A stretch of 64,000 nucleotides of DNA, from NCBI GenBank assembly GCA_013215815.1, contig JABSQP010000007.1:33042-97041 (forward strand), read 5' to 3'. The notes under the pieces are model-generated. The model saw nothing but the letters and a program-made list of their open reading frames with translations. It had not been told where the DNA came from and did not search any database. This DNA is from Alphaproteobacteria bacterium. GTDB lineage: Bacteria > Pseudomonadota > Alphaproteobacteria > Micavibrionales > Micavibrionaceae. Below are positions 54,316 through 62,502 of this stretch, piece after piece (the first letter of the stretch is position 1; the number at the start of each line of letters is the position of its first letter). The position numbers were made by a program, and so were the translations under genes.

Positions 54316-54831
54316 CTAAAAGTTGGCACGAACAGCAACTTTACCAACGTAATTACCTGCAGGCTGCCCGTTCGCATAATTTAAAGAGCCACCAATATCC
54401 AGCGTTACTTTTGTCGCTGCTAATGTTGTTGTTTTCAATGTAATTTTTGAAGCAATTGGCGTTTGTGTTCTATTTTTCACACGTAAGTTATTCATAACAA
54501 CTGTATTGCCCCCCATAGTAGAAGAAAGCGTAAATGCAGTCTTTGTAAAAGACACAAAAGCACTCTTCGTGGCAGGCCCTCCAGTAACTTTTAGCGTACA
54601 ACTTCCTTCTGCCGCATTATTCAAAATAGCCAAACATCCAGTATCCGAATGCGCGCCATCAGGGGAAATGATGTATTTCGCTGAACAAGCCGCTGATGCT
54701 AGCTTTCCAATAAAAATGGATTGCTTACATGTAAGTTTTATTGTCTGCGCGCGCAAAGACCTTGAAACACCAACACACAAAGGTGCGCTGATGACGGCTA
54801 AAGCGGATACACGGACTAAAATATCTTTCAT
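54316..54831 (-). CDS. DUF4402-type pilin subunit, minor candidate
   Basis: The 171-residue exported protein (signal peptide ending LRA-QT) has four cysteines after the signal (in LTCKQS, ACSAKY, GCLAIL and SCTLKV) and ends in AGNYVGKVAVRANF, the G-x-Y-x-G-x-hydrophobic ending of DUF4402 domains. It resembles the gene at 54945 in size and ending but differs in the rest, so it may be a tip or anchoring subunit. Only 22 bases separate it from the chaperone gene. Confidence 0.72.
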   Translation of the reverse strand: MKDILVRVSALAVISAPLCVGVSRSLRAQTIKLTCKQSIFIGKLASAACSAKYIISPDGAHSDTGCLAILNNAAEGSCTLKVTGGPATKSAFVSFTKTAFTLSSTMGGNTVVMNNLRVKNRTQTPIASKITLKTTTLAATKVTLDIGGSLNYANGQPAGNYVGKVAVRANF

Positions 54832-54905
54832 TAAAGCTCTATATGTTCAAGAAATTTCAATAGAAATAGGTTAGCGCTTCACCCCATAAATACAAGCATA
54901 AAAAA

Positions 54906-54926
54906 ACCCCGCATAACGCGGGGTTT
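54906..54926. terminator. Strong terminator between the two pilin genes
   Basis: ACCCCGC and GCGGGGT arms enclose ATAAC, with A-runs and T-runs on both sides, so it works in either direction. It sits 20-odd bases past the stop of the major pilin gene and before the rest of the operon. Confidence 0.85.
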
Positions 54927-54944
54927 TTAAATAAAATTCTTGTT

Positions 54945-55520
54945 TTAGAATGTTACAGTAACAGTCAAAGGTGTCGCAAATGTTCCGATAGGAAGCGTCG
55001 CACCCCAAGTAATAACACCACCAATCTGTAGATCAGCAGTTGTACTTGTTAGTGTTGCTGTATTCTTAGTTGTTGCAACTTTGAACACCTCAGCAGCTGC
55101 GTATGGGCCACCAACAGAAACTGTCGGAAGGTTCACTGTACCAGTTTTAGCACCACCGAACGTACCTAACGTTAGTGTGTTTTTCATACCAGTCACTGTG
55201 ATATCGATGTTCTTACTTGCTCCAGCTTGGAACGCGATAGAACCTTGCTTTTGTGTACCACCGTTGAAGAACGCTTTCGATGTTGATGTTGCACCAGCTG
55301 TATCAATACTAACTTTACCTGTTGGACCTGTTGCAACGATAACACCAAACCGCAGGTTGTTACCTGCTGTCATTTTAATACCACTACTGAATGTACCAGA
55401 AGCAGTAATTGTTGCTGTCGCAGCGTGCGCTGGTTTTGTTACTTTTGGAACAAAGCCACTTAATGCAATTAACATTGCACCAGCAGCCACCTTTTTAGAA
55501 ATAACTCTGTTTTTGCTCAT
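54945..55520 (-). CDS. DUF4402-type pilin, probable major subunit
   Basis: A 191-residue exported protein (signal peptide ending AHA-AT) made almost wholly of Ala, Gly, Thr, Ser and Val, with no cysteine in the mature chain. The mature part reads as DUF4402: ITASGTFSSGIKMTAGNNLRFGVI at its start (segments ITASGTF and LRFGVI) and an end LPIGTFATPLTVTVTF. It has AAGGAG upstream and a -10-like TATACT (55641-55646) about 125 bases before the start. A terminator directly follows, which would make this gene much more abundant than the assembly genes, as expected for the main pilin. Confidence 0.82.
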   Translation of the reverse strand: MSKNRVISKKVAAGAMLIALSGFVPKVTKPAHAATATITASGTFSSGIKMTAGNNLRFGVIVATGPTGKVSIDTAGATSTSKAFFNGGTQKQGSIAFQAGASKNIDITVTGMKNTLTLGTFGGAKTGTVNLPTVSVGGPYAAAEVFKVATTKNTATLTSTTADLQIGGVITWGATLPIGTFATPLTVTVTF

Positions 55521-55789
55521 TTTTTAGCACTCCTTGCTTTATGTAATTTGGCGAAAATTCTTTACGTCAAAAACGACGCGCAGCCCGGACTGCAAATGCA
55601 ACAATCCGCGCACTACTATCTGTAGTTCTACCTACACTATAGTATAAAATTAGTTAAATTTATATGAATATTTTAATTTTTCTATTTGTGCACACTTATG
55701 TACGCACGCATAAATAACTTTGTATCTGCTGAAAAATTGTTAAACTCTGCATCAATAGTAACTTACAGACAACTAAAAGGGGTAGAACC

Positions 55790-58195
55790 GTGGCAACAGC
55801 ACAAAAGAGCAGCTTAGAGACAGAAAAAGGCTATGAAGAAGGTTACGAACTGACTTTAGACGACGCATTAGATCTTGCAAAAGGCCACCATATGGAAGGA
55901 AATCTGCTGCTTGCAGAGCGTACGTATCGTGACATCCTTAACGCAGTTCCTGACCACTACCCTACGATTCACTTTCTTGGTGTACTTCTCTATCAAACAG
56001 GTGTTTTAGACGAAGCTCTATATTGTTTCGAAAAATCTGTTGAGGCAGCTCCAGATGAAAAAGAATGCTGGAATAATTTTGGTGCAGCATTAACTGACGC
56101 GAAAAGAATTGAGGAAGGAATGCGAGCTTATGACAAAGCACTTTCCATAGACCCCAACTTTCTCGATGCGTTAAACAATAAAACCGTTGCACTATGGACA
56201 AGTGGCAATAGTGAAGAGGCGGAAAAAATATCCCGCAATATTCTGAAAAATACTCCTGACAATTTGGATGCCAAAGGTAATTTAGGAATCGCATTATCCA
56301 CCACTGGAAAGCACGAAGAAGCGATTGAAATATGGGAAGAGCTCGCAAAAGCAGCTCCGGAATCGGACAAAGTTTGGATCAACTGGGGTAACACACTGCG
56401 CGATATGGGTAAATTCGCCGACTCTGAAGAAAAGTGTCGTAAAGCTATTGAGCTCAACCCAGAAAATCCGGAAGCGCATAACAACTTAGGTAACGCCCTG
56501 CGTGATATGGGACGTCCGCAAGAAGCACTTGAACATTACAAGATTGCAACAGATGCGAAGCCTGATCATCACGAAGCGCATGCCAACACGGCAATCGCTC
56601 TTTGCGACCAACACGATTATAAAGAAGCTGCAGTTGCTGCACGCTATGCGATTGCCTTCAAGCAAGATAGTTTCCAAGCCAACAGCGCATTAAGCTTCGC
56701 ATTAAGACAACTCGGTGATTATGCGCAAGCCAGAGCTGCCTCTATTCGAGCAATTAAAGCCGACCCAGAATCTGCAGAAGCATATCTTGATTTAGCTGAC
56801 GTTAACTTGATGTCTGATTTCCTTAATGATGCAGAAGCGGCATTAGAAGAAGCACTCAAAAGAGAACCTGACTCCCCTCGTGCCTATAGAAAACTTTCAG
56901 ATATTAAAGAGAAGATGGGCGATCATGCGGGTGGCCTGGAAGCTATTGAAAAAGCTATTGAGATGGCACCAGATATGCCGATCATGTGGATTAGTAAAGC
57001 CCAACTTCTTCAGATGGAAAACCGCATGCCAGAAGCATTTGAATGCATTGAACAGGCAGTTTCCTTAGCACCATCATGGCATCTCCCCTATCAAGTGCGC
57101 GCCGAGATGCTTATTACCGTAAACGAAAATGAGCAAGCTGAAAAGAGTGCAAGAAAAGCCATGGAATTAAATAAAGACATTCCTGGTCCTTATGCGACGT
57201 TAGTCAGCCTTAGAAAAATTAAAGATAAAGACAGCGATGATTATAAAGCTCTTATGCGCCTAAAAAATGAAGAGAAACGTTGGGGCCTTGGCGGCGCATG
57301 CGTTCTCAATTACGCGCTATCGGATCTTTATGAACAAATGAAAGAATATGATTTAGCGTTTGAACACTTACAAAAAGCGAACGATTATAAACGCCAAACA
57401 ATTCCGTACGACCCAGAAACACAAAACGATATCGTGTCCGCGGTTAAGCATCGTTTCACAAAAGGTTTTATCGACCAGATGGCAAAAACAGGATGCGATT
57501 CCGATATCCCTGTTTTCATTGTTGGCATGCCGAGATCAGGAACGACACTAACAGAGCAAATCATTTCATCACATCCTAATGTCTTTGGTGCAGGCGAACT
57601 CATGGATTTGGCAAAGGCACGCGAAGATATTGGCGGTCTTACCGAGGACAATGGTAAAGAAATTGGTGAACGTTACATTGAAAGCATCAAAAAACGTGAT
57701 CCATCAGGCAAAGCGAAACGCATTACGGATAAGATGCCGGGCAACTATATGAACATTGGCTTGATCGCTAGCATTCTACCTAACGCTAAAATCATTCACT
57801 GCGGCCGTAATGCGGGTGATACAAGTCTATCATGCTACAAACAAAACTTTGCAAGCGGTCAATACTGGTCCTACAACTTAGAAGAACTTGCTGCAGAATA
57901 TAATCGTTACGAAGATGTCATGAATTACTGGAGAGAAACCATTCCAGATCGTTTCTTAGATATCCGGTATGAAGATACGGTCAGTGATTTTGAAAATCAG
58001 GCTAGAAAGCTCATTGAGTTTATTGGACTTGAATGGAATGATGCTTGTCTAGAACCACATAAACAAAAACGAACAGTTTTAACTGCGAGTAAGGCACAAG
58101 TTACACAGCCCGTTTATAAAACATCCATGGAAAAATGGCGCCGGTATGAAAAGCACTTACAACCATTAATAGAAAACTTAAACACCAAGATATAA
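55790..58195 (+). CDS. TPR-sulfotransferase fusion protein
   Basis: An 801-residue protein starting at a GTG with AAGGGG upstream. Residues about 20-500 form at least twelve tetratricopeptide repeats (for example AHNNLGNALRDMGRPQEALEHY). Residues about 545-800 are a sulfotransferase domain: PVFIVGMPRSGTTLTEQIIS (about 573-592) is the 5'-phosphosulfate loop, and DKMPGNYMNIGLI and IHCGRNAGDTSLSCY the 3'-phosphate region. It moves sulfate from PAPS to an unknown acceptor. There is no signal peptide. It is divergent from the pilin operon. Tyrosylprotein sulfotransferase-like enzymes are the closest known kind. Confidence 0.9.
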   Translation: MATAQKSSLETEKGYEEGYELTLDDALDLAKGHHMEGNLLLAERTYRDILNAVPDHYPTIHFLGVLLYQTGVLDEALYCFEKSVEAAPDEKECWNNFGAALTDAKRIEEGMRAYDKALSIDPNFLDALNNKTVALWTSGNSEEAEKISRNILKNTPDNLDAKGNLGIALSTTGKHEEAIEIWEELAKAAPESDKVWINWGNTLRDMGKFADSEEKCRKAIELNPENPEAHNNLGNALRDMGRPQEALEHYKIATDAKPDHHEAHANTAIALCDQHDYKEAAVAARYAIAFKQDSFQANSALSFALRQLGDYAQARAASIRAIKADPESAEAYLDLADVNLMSDFLNDAEAALEEALKREPDSPRAYRKLSDIKEKMGDHAGGLEAIEKAIEMAPDMPIMWISKAQLLQMENRMPEAFECIEQAVSLAPSWHLPYQVRAEMLITVNENEQAEKSARKAMELNKDIPGPYATLVSLRKIKDKDSDDYKALMRLKNEEKRWGLGGACVLNYALSDLYEQMKEYDLAFEHLQKANDYKRQTIPYDPETQNDIVSAVKHRFTKGFIDQMAKTGCDSDIPVFIVGMPRSGTTLTEQIISSHPNVFGAGELMDLAKAREDIGGLTEDNGKEIGERYIESIKKRDPSGKAKRITDKMPGNYMNIGLIASILPNAKIIHCGRNAGDTSLSCYKQNFASGQYWSYNLEELAAEYNRYEDVMNYWRETIPDRFLDIRYEDTVSDFENQARKLIEFIGLEWNDACLEPHKQKRTVLTASKAQVTQPVYKTSMEKWRRYEKHLQPLIENLNTKI

Positions 58196-58201
58196 AAACA
58201 T

Positions 58202-58228
58202 TAAAGCGCCTTAAGGGCGCTTTTTTCT
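58202..58228. terminator. Bidirectional terminator between TPR-sulfotransferase and helicase genes
   Basis: AAAGCGCC and GGCGCTTT arms around TTAAG with A- and T-runs on both sides. The stop codon of the helicase gene (58211-58213) is the loop of the hairpin. Confidence 0.85.
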
Positions 58229-59527
58229 TTTCTTAGGAGAGAAACCATTATCGCCTTTATTGGTTTTTCGCGTTCCCTTTTTCTTACGTTTGTCAGGTCT
58301 TGAATCGCCTCTTTGAGACTTCTTCCTTTTAGGCTTATCTTCACGCTTATCAGGTCTTGCATCGCCTCTTTGAGAATGTTTACGATTCCCCCTTTTTCGT
58401 GACTTGTTCTCACCACGACGCTTTTCCTTACCTCCCTTTTTCAAATCAGGATTTAAAAGAACTTCGATAGCATGCCACTTTCGTCCGTCTTGAGGAGAAA
58501 CAAAACTAAGAGCTGAACCTGTTGCACCGGCGCGCGCTGTTCGCCCCATTCGGTGTATATAATCTTCTGCCATTTGAGGAAGATCATAATTAATGACATG
58601 TTCAATATGAGGAACATCCAACCCACGGGCTGCAATGTCAGTCGCAATAAGAACTCTAAAATTCTGCTGATGAAAGTTTTTCATCACCCGATCTCGTTTA
58701 CCTTGCCGTAAATCGCCATGCAAAGCCTCGGATGTGAAACCATCTTGGCGGAGCTTCTTGGCCATTCTGTCTGCGCTATATTTTGTTTTTACAAAAACAA
58801 TCACTGAGCCCTTACGTTCATGTAGCTGTACCAAGAGTTCTTGATATTTATCACCTTGTTCAATCCGTATTGCTTCTTGTTTAATATTCTGAGCAATTAC
58901 ATTCGTCTGCCCGACAGCCACACGCTGAGGGTTATTCAGATATTTCCCTGACAACTTAATAATCCCTTCCGGTAAGGTCGCAGAAAACATCAAAGTCTGA
59001 CGTTTCTTAGGTAGAAACTTAACAATTTTATCCAACTGAACACCAAAACCCATGTCCAGCATTCTGTCAGTCTCATCCAAAACAAGAAAACTCGTTTTAT
59101 CTAACTTGATAGAATTACGTTCCAGGTGATCGTTAATACGACCAGGCGTTCCTACAATAACACGTGGATTTTTTTTCAATTGAGAGAACTGTTTATGCAT
59201 CGGCTCTCCGCCAATGATAAGTGATGTTTGAATATTACTATCGCGGCCAAGAAGGTCATGAATAATGCCTAACACTTGTTTTGCAAGTTCGCGCGTCGGA
59301 GTAAGAACAAGGGCGCATGCTGTTGGAGAACGAAAGACTGTTTCAATTAATGGAATACTGAATGCTGCTGTTTTTCCTGTTCCAGTTTGCGCTGACCCTA
59401 ATATATCACGTCCTTCCATAGCCAACGGAATAGTCTGTGCCTGAATAGGCGTTGGTTCATCATAGTTCATTTGTGACAATGATGTCGTCAGTACACTGGA
59501 TAATCCAAAACTTTTGAATTCTTTCAT
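58211..59527 (-). CDS. RhlE-like DEAD-box ATP-dependent RNA helicase
   Basis: A 438-residue RNA helicase that likely remodels ribosomal or messenger RNA. Q motif PTPIQAQTIP, motif I SAQTGTGKTAAF, Ia PTRELAKQV, Ib TPGRI, motif II DETD (instead of DEAD), III SAT, V ARGLDVPHIEHVINYD and VI YIHRMGRTARAG. The C-terminal tail (about 375-438) is very basic and includes two near-copies of QRGDxRPDKR. The frame extends to 59593 but the ATG at 59527 starts at the expected position. No strong ribosome-binding site is visible. Confidence 0.93.
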   Translation of the reverse strand: MKEFKSFGLSSVLTTSLSQMNYDEPTPIQAQTIPLAMEGRDILGSAQTGTGKTAAFSIPLIETVFRSPTACALVLTPTRELAKQVLGIIHDLLGRDSNIQTSLIIGGEPMHKQFSQLKKNPRVIVGTPGRINDHLERNSIKLDKTSFLVLDETDRMLDMGFGVQLDKIVKFLPKKRQTLMFSATLPEGIIKLSGKYLNNPQRVAVGQTNVIAQNIKQEAIRIEQGDKYQELLVQLHERKGSVIVFVKTKYSADRMAKKLRQDGFTSEALHGDLRQGKRDRVMKNFHQQNFRVLIATDIAARGLDVPHIEHVINYDLPQMAEDYIHRMGRTARAGATGSALSFVSPQDGRKWHAIEVLLNPDLKKGGKEKRRGENKSRKRGNRKHSQRGDARPDKREDKPKRKKSQRGDSRPDKRKKKGTRKTNKGDNGFSPKKRKKRP

Positions 59528-59684
59528 TATTTTATCTTTCAAATGTTTGGCAAAAGTAATATCTGCATTCCATAAATCTGGACACAAAATCAAACAGTTG
59601 CTGATATATAAATACGAACTTTTCGGAAAATAGTGAGAGTTTGATGTTCACGCACACCATGTTAAAGATGCTTTTCAGTAAGCC

Positions 59685-59698
59685 CTGATCTCAATCAA
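59685..59698 (-). promoter_or_regulatory. FNR-like box upstream of the helicase gene
   Basis: CTGAT-N4-ATCAA matches 9 of 10 bases of the FNR/CRP-type consensus TTGAT-N4-ATCAA, 158 bases before the helicase start codon in a 250-base gap without a gene. May control the helicase gene by oxygen level, or be a chance match. Confidence 0.3.
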
Positions 59699-59777
59699 GA
59701 GAACATTTATCAAATATTGCCGCCGTTGTGACAGGTTTTTGTAATTCTGTCAAATCCTATACAACACTTAAGATGAT

Positions 59778-60125
59778 TTAGTTTTTATCACACTTCACAT
59801 TCATATGATCGGCTCCCCAATCACGCATTGCCACCATAATTGATTCAAGAGATCGTCCATAATCAGTAAGAGAGTATTCAACGCGCGGCGGAACTTCTGC
59901 ATATACTTTACGAGAAACGACCTTATCTTGCTCAAGTTCACGAAGCTGGTTCGTTAACATGCGCTGTGTCACTCCATTAATGCGCGCCTTCAACTCACCA
60001 AAACGAAGCACATCGTTTTCAAGAAGGTTGAAAATAATGACTGGTTTCCAGCGCCCTCCAATAACAGATAATGTTGCCTCAACAGAGCATCCAAACGGAT
60101 GATCACAATATTTCTTTTTCGCCAT
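59778..60125 (-). CDS. HxlR/YodB-family transcriptional regulator
   Basis: A 115-residue winged-helix regulator: CSVEATLSVIGGRWKPVIIFNLL, LRFGELKARINGVTQRMLTNQLREL and PPRVEYSLTDYG are diagnostic. Cys7 near the N-terminus lies where YodB-type redox sensors keep their reactive cysteine (Cys6), so it may sense quinones or aldehydes. It is divergent from the nitroreductase/SDR pair with a perfect palindrome between them, the usual repressor arrangement. Confidence 0.93.
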   Translation of the reverse strand: MAKKKYCDHPFGCSVEATLSVIGGRWKPVIIFNLLENDVLRFGELKARINGVTQRMLTNQLRELEQDKVVSRKVYAEVPPRVEYSLTDYGRSLESIMVAMRDWGADHMNVKCDKN

Positions 60126-60145
60126 AATGCTATGCTTTCTCTTAT

Positions 60146-60165
60146 TAGTTACTTTTTTGTAACTA
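60146..60165. promoter_or_regulatory. Perfect palindrome, HxlR operator
   Basis: TAGTTAC-N6-GTAACTA is a perfect 7-base inverted repeat between hxlR and the nitroreductase gene. Size and site match YodB-type operators, which are similar palindromes overlapping the promoter. It starts 20 bases upstream of the hxlR start. Confidence 0.7.
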
Positions 60166-60252
60166 CATATAAAAAATGTGCGTACTTGCGTTTATTGATT
60201 TCAAACATATCATGTCTTACAGAATTTGCAAAATAACAAAACGGAAGAAACT

Positions 60253-60918
60253 ATGAACAACGACATCATTCATTACGCAAAAAATCGTCACACAGTAAAA
60301 GCCTATGATCCAAGTAAAAAAATATCAGATGAAAATATTAAAAAGGTCAAAGAACTTCTGAGATTTAGCGCCTCAAGCACAAATGCACAGCCATGGCATT
60401 TTGTCATTGCCTCTACCGATTAAGGTAAACAGAGAATTGCAAAAGCAAATGAAGCCATGTACCCGTTTAATAATCCTTCAATTTTAAATTCGTCACACGT
60501 TGTTCTGTTCTGCAGCCGTTTAACAATTGAAGATGACCATCTCTCAAAAGTTTTAGAGCAAGAAGAAGCGGACGGACGATTTGCTGCAGATCCTTCATTT
60601 AAAGAACAAATGGACGCTGCACGAAAATTCTTTATCAATATTCACAAGCACGATTACAAAGATGTGCAACACTGGATGGACAAACAAGTTTATCTAAATG
60701 TTGGACAGTTTTTACTTGGTGTTTCTACTCTTGGCATCGATGCCACCCCGATGGAAGGCATTGATGTTAAAGCAATTGATGAAGAGTTTGGTCTGCGTGA
60801 ACAAGGCTACACAAGCCTTGTTGCTGTTACACTCGGTTACCATGATCCAGAAAAAGACTTTAATGCCACACTACCTAAGTCACGCTTAGAGTATTCTGAA
60901 ATTTTGACGGAAATCTAA
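60253..60918 (+). pseudogene. nfsB: NfsB-like nitroreductase interrupted by one in-frame stop
   Basis: Both halves of a nitroreductase (FMN-dependent NAD(P)H reduction of nitro and quinone compounds) are in one frame, separated only by TAA at 60421-60423. The first part starts at 60253 (GGAAG upstream) and reads ...SSTNAQPWHFVIASTD, the second GKQRIAKANEAMYP...FNATLPKSRLEYSEILTEI, covering the E. coli NfsB length. By comparison with NfsB (STEEGKAR) the stop replaces a Glu codon, so a single GAA to TAA change is enough. The frame is otherwise intact, so inactivation looks recent. Readthrough or a sequencing error is possible. Confidence 0.85.
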
Positions 60919-60919
60919 C

Positions 60920-61719
60920 ATGTCAAAAAAATCCTACTCACTGGTGCAACCGATGGTATTGGCCTAGAAACTGCCCGCATGCTCGTTCAGCAAGGTCACC
61001 ATGTTTTACTTCATGGTCGGAATGCAGAAAAACTTGAAAACGTAAGAATTGAATTCGCCACGCAAGGTGCAGTTGAAAGTTATATCGCTGATTTATCGGA
61101 TATGGCCTCCGTATTAAGCCTCGCAGATAAAGTTAGTAATGATCATGATAGCATTGATGTGCTTATTAATAATGCAGGTGTATTAAAAGCCCCTCAAACT
61201 ATTACCAACGATGGCTTCGATATACGTTTCGCCGTAAACACAATTGCCCCCTATTTGCTAACAAAGAAATTACTACCACTGCTTAGTAAGTTTGGGCGCA
61301 TTATTAATCTCTCCTCTGCGGCTCAAGCGCCCGTTGATCTAGACGCACTTAAAGGTAATACGGATTTGGCAGATATGGAAGCTTACTCTCAAAGCAAACT
61401 CGCGATAACTATGTGGTCAAATGCGCTAGCTCAAGCGCTACCTGATGGCCCTGTTATAATCTCTGTAAATCCAGGCTCCCTGCTTGGCAGCAAAATGGTG
61501 AAAGAAGGATTTGGTATCGCGGGACATGATATAAGTATAGGTGCAGAAATACTGACCAAACTCTCGATAAACTCAGAGTTTTCAGATAAAACAGGGCAAT
61601 ATTTTGACAATGATAAAGGGCAATTCTCCTCACCTCACCAGAATGCTTTAGATAAAGAAAAATGCCGATCTATCATGAGTGAAATGGAACAAATACGATT
61701 AAGACTTGAGCAGGCTTAA
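60920..61719 (+). pseudogene. Short-chain dehydrogenase/reductase with start frameshift at a poly-A run
   Basis: The SDR reads in frame from about 60925: KKILLTGATDGIGLETARML is the NAD(P)-binding loop (TGATDGIG), followed by LINNAGVL (NNAG), the Ser in NLSSAA, and Tyr/Lys in AYSQSKLA, an intact active site. However, the ATG at 60920, 1 base after the nitroreductase stop, is in another frame, with 7 A at 60925-60931 where 8 would restore M-S-K-K-I-L-L. The next in-frame ATG is at 60979, inside the NAD(P) fold. Possible explanations are a one-base loss, an assembly error, or slippage on the A-run. Confidence 0.8.
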
Positions 61720-61824
61720 ACCGCCATTATCGTTATGTAACCTTTTTTTAAAAAAGTTTGCAACAATCGCCAAAGCATTAAATATGTTGTATAAATTCTG
61801 GGTAGATTTATATAAAAAAACATA

Positions 61825-62502
61825 ATGCGCTTACTCGTAATAGAAGATGATCAAGACGTTTCGGCCTACATCTCCAAGGGGATGAAGGAGGCTGGTCATG
61901 CAATTGACGTAGCCGATAATGGCAAAGATGGCCTGTTTTTAGCCACCACAGAAGATTATGACGTCATGATTGTCGATCGCATGCTCCCTGAACTTGACGG
62001 CCTTACAATTATAAAAACAATACGGGGCGCAGGAAACACCACACCGGCAATTATCTTAAGCGCACTCGGTGAAGTTGACGATCGTGTCAAAGGTCTTCGC
62101 TCTGGCGGTGATGACTACCTTGTTAAACCCTTTGCTTTTGCAGAATTACTAGCCCGTATCGAAGTTTTAAGCCGTCGACAGAACAATAAAGCAACAAATA
62201 ATGAGACAACCCTTCATGCTAAAGGAGTTGAACTTAACCTTCTCTCTCGCAAAGTTACATGCGACGACAAAACTATAGATTTACAAGCAAGGGAATTCCA
62301 GCTTTTGGAATATATGCTTAGGCATAAAGGCCAAGTCGTCACCCGTACAATGCTGCTCGAGCATGTATGGGACTACCACTTTGATCCGCAAACAAATGTG
62401 ATTGACGTGCATATTAGCAGACTACGCAATAAAATTGAGAGTGGGCTGAATAAAAAAATTATAAGGACTGTTCGTGGTGCCGGATACATTATTGAGGACT
62501 AA
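61825..62502 (+). CDS. OmpR-family response regulator
   Basis: A 225-residue two-component regulator: receiver domain (about 1-115) with acidic pocket EDD (8-10), phospho-acceptor Asp52 in VMIVDRMLPELDG and Lys102 in YLVKPFAF, then a winged-helix DNA-binding domain (about 130-222: LQAREFQLLEYMLRHKGQVVTR, VIDVHISRLRNKI). It is directly followed, with overlap, by its sensor kinase gene. The general look is QseB/PmrA-like; the stimulus is unknown. A 105-base gap upstream holds only AT-rich sequence. Confidence 0.96.
   Translation: MRLLVIEDDQDVSAYISKGMKEAGHAIDVADNGKDGLFLATTEDYDVMIVDRMLPELDGLTIIKTIRGAGNTTPAIILSALGEVDDRVKGLRSGGDDYLVKPFAFAELLARIEVLSRRQNNKATNNETTLHAKGVELNLLSRKVTCDDKTIDLQAREFQLLEYMLRHKGQVVTRTMLLEHVWDYHFDPQTNVIDVHISRLRNKIESGLNKKIIRTVRGAGYIIED

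Noticed and set aside
59641..59760. Short inverted repeat GACAG...CTGTC as an operator
   Set aside because: Arms of only five bases in AT-rich sequence, easily by chance.
60226..60423. Stand-alone 65-residue protein
   Set aside because: It is the N-terminal third of the nitroreductase ended by the single TAA; the rest continues in the same frame.
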